From: Neoarius graeffei
Lineage: Eukaryota; Chordata; Actinopteri; Siluriformes; Ariidae
DNA length: 64,000 bases
Direction of reading: 5' to 3'
Assembly (NCBI RefSeq): GCF_027579695.1
Contig: NC_083575.1
Span: 31,434,882-31,498,881, forward strand
Position numbers and translations under genes: made by a program. How positions within the stretch are numbered: position 1 is the stretch's first letter; the number at the start of each line of letters is the position of its first letter. Under the pieces are notes generated by a model, which did no database searches, was not told the DNA's origin, and saw only the letters and a program-made list of their open reading frames with translations. Below, piece by piece: positions 10,369-64,000 of this stretch.

Positions 10369-11390
10369 CAGGTAGTTGTCGACTTACGACCTATGCGACT
10401 TACGACTGATCGACTTTATGACCGTCTGGTTATGACTGCCAAGTGTTTCCCAGCTGAGCTAGCTGAGCGTACAACAGTTTCTGCCCCAGCTCCCGGCAGC
10501 GCCTCTCGCCGCGTACAACAGTTTCCGCCCCAGCTCCAGGCACATACGCAGTCTCTCTCACGCTCCCTCGCGCACTCCGTCATACAGTTTCCGCCCCAGC
10601 TCCAGGCACATGTGCAGTCTCTCTCGCGCTCCCTCGCACAGTCCATCATACAGTTTCCACTCCAGCTCCAGGCACATGCGCAGTCTCTCTCGCGCTCCCT
10701 CGCGCACTCCGTCATACAGTTTCCGCTCCAGCTCCAGGCACATGCGCAGTCTCTCTCGCGTGCTCTCGCGTGCTCTCGCGCACTCCGTCATACAGTTTCC
10801 GCCCCAGCTCCAGGCACATGCGCAGTCTCTCTCGTGCGCCCTCGCGCACTCCGTCATACAGTTTCCGCCCCAGCTCCAGGCACATGCGCAGTCTCTCTCG
10901 TGCGCCCTCGCGCACTCCGTCATACAGTTTCCGCCCCAGCTCCAGGCACATGCGCAGTCTCTCTCACGCTCCCTCGCTCACTCTGTCATACAGTTTCCGC
11001 CCCAGCTCCAGGCACATGCGCAGTCTCTTTCGCGCTCCCTCGCGCACTCCATCATACAGTTTCCGCCCCAGCTCCTGGTTTATGAAATGAGCAAATGCTC
11101 CTGCCAGCCCGAGTGCTGCAACAGCTGATGATGACGTAGATGACCCACAGCCAAGCACCAGTGATGCCAGCGGTCACTAAATTTTGTATTTTGCTTTGTT
11201 TTACATTTGTATTTTGGTATGTTTCAAACTAAAATGTTTTTTTCTATTTTTCACACCTGTATTTTGTATTTTTTGTTTTGCACATATTAAACTAATTGTA
11301 CTGTACAATTAACATAGGCCGACGTACAGCCAGATCGGTTTACGACCGGTCAGTCGTAACCAAACACAGTCGTAAGTCGACGACTACCTG
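10369..11390 (+). mobile_element. Tigger/pogo-like element containing a minisatellite
   Basis: Terminal inverted repeats CAGGTAGT(T/C)GTCGACTTACG start at 10369 and end at 11390, each bordered by TA (10367-10368, 11391-11392), as in Tc1/mariner insertion. A CAGG..GTC..CGACTTACGAC end is Tigger-like. Near 11129-11179 the plus frame ADDDVDDPQPSTSDASGH, then stop, resembles the acidic C-terminal tail of pogo/Tigger transposases. The rest of the transposase is gone, replaced by 66-bp tandem repeats. Confidence 0.75.
10519..11085 (+). repeat. 66-bp minisatellite, about 9 units
   Basis: Units begin with CAGTTTCCGCCCCAGCTCC at 10519, 10585, 10651, 10717, 10793, 10859, 10925, 10991 and 11057. The spacing is 66 bp except for one 76-bp unit with a 10-bp internal duplication (CGTGCTCTCG). 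A diverged part-unit precedes it at 10471. Because 66 is a multiple of three, several frames stay open on both strands; I do not regard these as genes. The array is CpG-rich compared with its surroundings. Confidence 0.92.
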
Positions 11391-11460
11391 TATAAGTGTC
11401 TCTGGCTGCATTCTCACACAGAACGTTGGTGCGAAATATTTATAAACATCTGATAAAAAC

Positions 11461-11861
11461 CTGGGAGGCACGGTGGTGTAGTGGTTAGCACTGTCGCCTC
11501 ACAGTAAGAAGGTCTGGGTTCGAGCTCTGTGGCCAGCGAGGGCCTTTCTGTGTGGAGTTTGCATGTTCTCCCCGTGTCCGCATGGGTTCCCTCCGGGTGC
11601 TCCGGTTTCCCCCACAGTCCAAAGACATGCAGGTTAGGTTAACTGGTGACTCTAAATTGACTGTAGGTGTGAATATGAGTGTGAATGGTTGTCTGTGTCT
11701 ATGTGTCAGCCCTGTGATGACCTGGCGACTTGTCCAGGGTGTACCCCGCCTTTCGCCCGTAGTCAGCTGGGATAGGCTCCAGCTTGCCTGCGACCCTGTA
11801 GAACAGGATAAAGCGACTAGAGATAATGAGATGAGATGAGATGAGATGAGATGAGATGAGA
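11461..11861 (+). mobile_element. DANA/Mermaid-like SINE
   Basis: Complete copy with tRNA-like head, core and a (GATGA)n tail of about seven units. It is flanked by the perfect 10-bp duplication TGATAAAAAC (11451-11460 and 11862-11871). It inserted into the hAT-like element. Confidence 0.92.
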
Positions 11862-11971
11862 TGATAAAAACGCGCCGAACTAACGTCAAACCGGCCCAAT
11901 TTTTGTCAACCAGCCCAGGCCATTTTTTGCCCGCAAAGTAAAATTCAAAAACGCCCAATCTGGCAACACTG

Positions 11972-62930
<50,959 letters not shown>

Positions 62931-64000
62931 GTGAGGATGAATGTCTTTTTAAAAGTTGTAATGGTAAGTTAAAAAAAGTACTTTTTAATCACTTTTAAGA
63001 TAAGCAGAAGCTGCCTTGTTTTAAATTGCTTGATATAGGCACATCTTTCTTCAGGATGAATTTTGCAACCAAAATATGAGAGACTGTAGGTGTCTTTTAA
63101 GGGATGCATCAGTTCGATCCTGTGAATCAATTAATTTGATGCAATTAATTTATATTAACTGACATAACAAAGAGCATGCAGATTAACTTGTCTTTAAACA
63201 TGCCACCATTACGCTGCTTCTGTTTGGCAGAGCTTGGCATTAACTGTGCCAGGATTGAATCAGTTTTGGGTATCTGCCAGTACATACAGTAGTTTGATAT
63301 TGGTGTCGCATAGAAAACAGACGTTAGGTGCTCTCTGATTTCTATTGTAATGAAATGTTTATTTAATAGTATTTGTAAGGCGAGTAATTTCCCCACAATC
63401 TTAAGACAAAAAGGGTTCTTCAAGAGCTTTTTGAATGGTTCATGTTCAAACTTTCTGAAGTGGTTTTATTTGGAACCTTTTCTGAAAAGGAAACCCTTTG
63501 TTGTAGTGTTTCTGTAGAACGTTCAACATAATTTTTCCTCTTTTAAGGTTGTAGACAGCGTTCCCCCCCCCCAAGAGTATAGCTTATATTTAGATATTAT
63601 ATTGATTAATCAAAATTCTTTTTTTTTATTGTTAGTCTCCCCCCCCCCCCCCCCCCCAAGATATTTTTGATTGTCTATTTGCAAAAAATAAACTGATACT
63701 TGTTGGCAACAACATTTTCATTGGATGCATTTATTTATTTTTAATTATTAATTATTCATTTTTAAAATTTCCTCTCATAATTTAAGTGCTTTAGAGTACT
63801 GTATATAAAGAGCTATATACATAGTTTGTTTGGTCGTATTTATTTATGAATGAAGCACATTGGCTAAAAGTATGTGGACACCTGCCCATCACACCTGTAT
63901 AAGCTTGTTGGACACCCCATTCTAAAAACATTGAGTTTGTGGGTATTTGTGTCCCATTCAGTCAAAATTTGAGATCAGGCACTGATGGACAAGAAGGCCT
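62931..64000. other. Start of intron 12 with C19 run and a window-end repeat
   Basis: 63639-63657 is a C run. From about 63863 the sequence AAAGTATGTGGACACCTGCC followed by CATCACACCTGTATAAGCTTG is a dispersed fish repeat I have seen before but cannot name; it runs off the window. No exon 13 is present before 64000. Confidence 0.4.

Larger units (their letters stand above)
9383..11971 (+). mobile_element. hAT-like element carrying two nested insertions
   Basis: The ends are inverted repeats: CAGTGTTGCCAGAT at 9383 and its complement ending at 11971. CAGTG termini fit hAT elements. TTAGAG occurs next to both ends (9375-9380 and 11975-11980) but is offset by three bases on the right, so the target duplication is uncertain. 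No transposase is recognisable. Inside lie a Tigger-like element (10369-11390) and a SINE (11461-11861). Confidence 0.55.

Noticed and set aside
10339..11085. 248-codon plus-strand frame of QFPPQLQAHAQSLSR-type repeats, with matching frames on both strands
   Set aside because: It is a 66-bp minisatellite. The length is a multiple of three, so all frames repeat. It lies inside Tigger-like ends and shows no conserved domain.
10519..11085. CRISPR-like array
   Set aside because: There are no unique spacers between repeats; units are directly contiguous, in a vertebrate genome.

Overview
This is vertebrate nuclear DNA, almost certainly from a teleost fish. The only cellular gene I can support is mlh1, the MutL homologue of DNA mismatch repair. 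It runs left to right from its ATG at 12301 and leaves the window after exon 12. All twelve internal exons present have consensus splice sites. Exons 2-11 have exactly the sizes of human MLH1 exons 2-11 (91, 99, 74, 73, 92, 43, 89, 113, 94 and 154 bp, human sizes from memory). The repeat content (DANA/Mermaid-type SINEs with GATGA tails, Tc1, hAT, Harbinger, L1, L2 and Rex-like LINEs, Gmr1-like and chromovirus Gypsy elements) is typical of teleosts. The SINE type suggests an ostariophysan, perhaps a catfish, but that is inference.

Layout. 1-3665 is the 5' part of a minus-strand Gmr1-like Gypsy element, in which integrase lies upstream of reverse transcriptase. 3666-12000 is upstream intergenic DNA. 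It holds two SINEs, a LINE with a 5' inversion (5847-9050), a Rex1-like scrap, and a hAT-like element (9383-11971) that contains a Tigger-like element with a 66-bp minisatellite and another SINE. About 11972-12300 is the probable mlh1 promoter. Introns 1-4 (12408-28926) hold paired SINEs, a long foldback element with TTAA target duplications, a four-layer nest of Tc1, LINE, hAT5-like and hAT elements (17530-22385), a TTAA MITE, a Harbinger-like MITE and a Tc1 element. Intron 5 (29000-50883, 21.9 kb) holds two THAP-carrying DNA transposon remnants, L2 LINE pieces split by a chromovirus, a nested pair of hAT-like MITEs and a nearly intact L1. Intron 8 holds a second, older L1 with a foldback MITE in its 3' end. 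Introns 10 and 12 hold more repeats.

The interest lies in how the repeats are built. A compact repair gene has been stretched to more than 50 kb with no visible damage to its exons. Many insertions still show clean target-site duplications, so the order of events can be read. N-terminal THAP-domain pieces recur at about five places, three of them clear. One lies in a small element at 33537-34735 that faces a second, unrelated coding exon on the opposite strand, which looks like the collapsed form of a two-gene transposon. I see no CRISPR, phage, operon or viral gene system.
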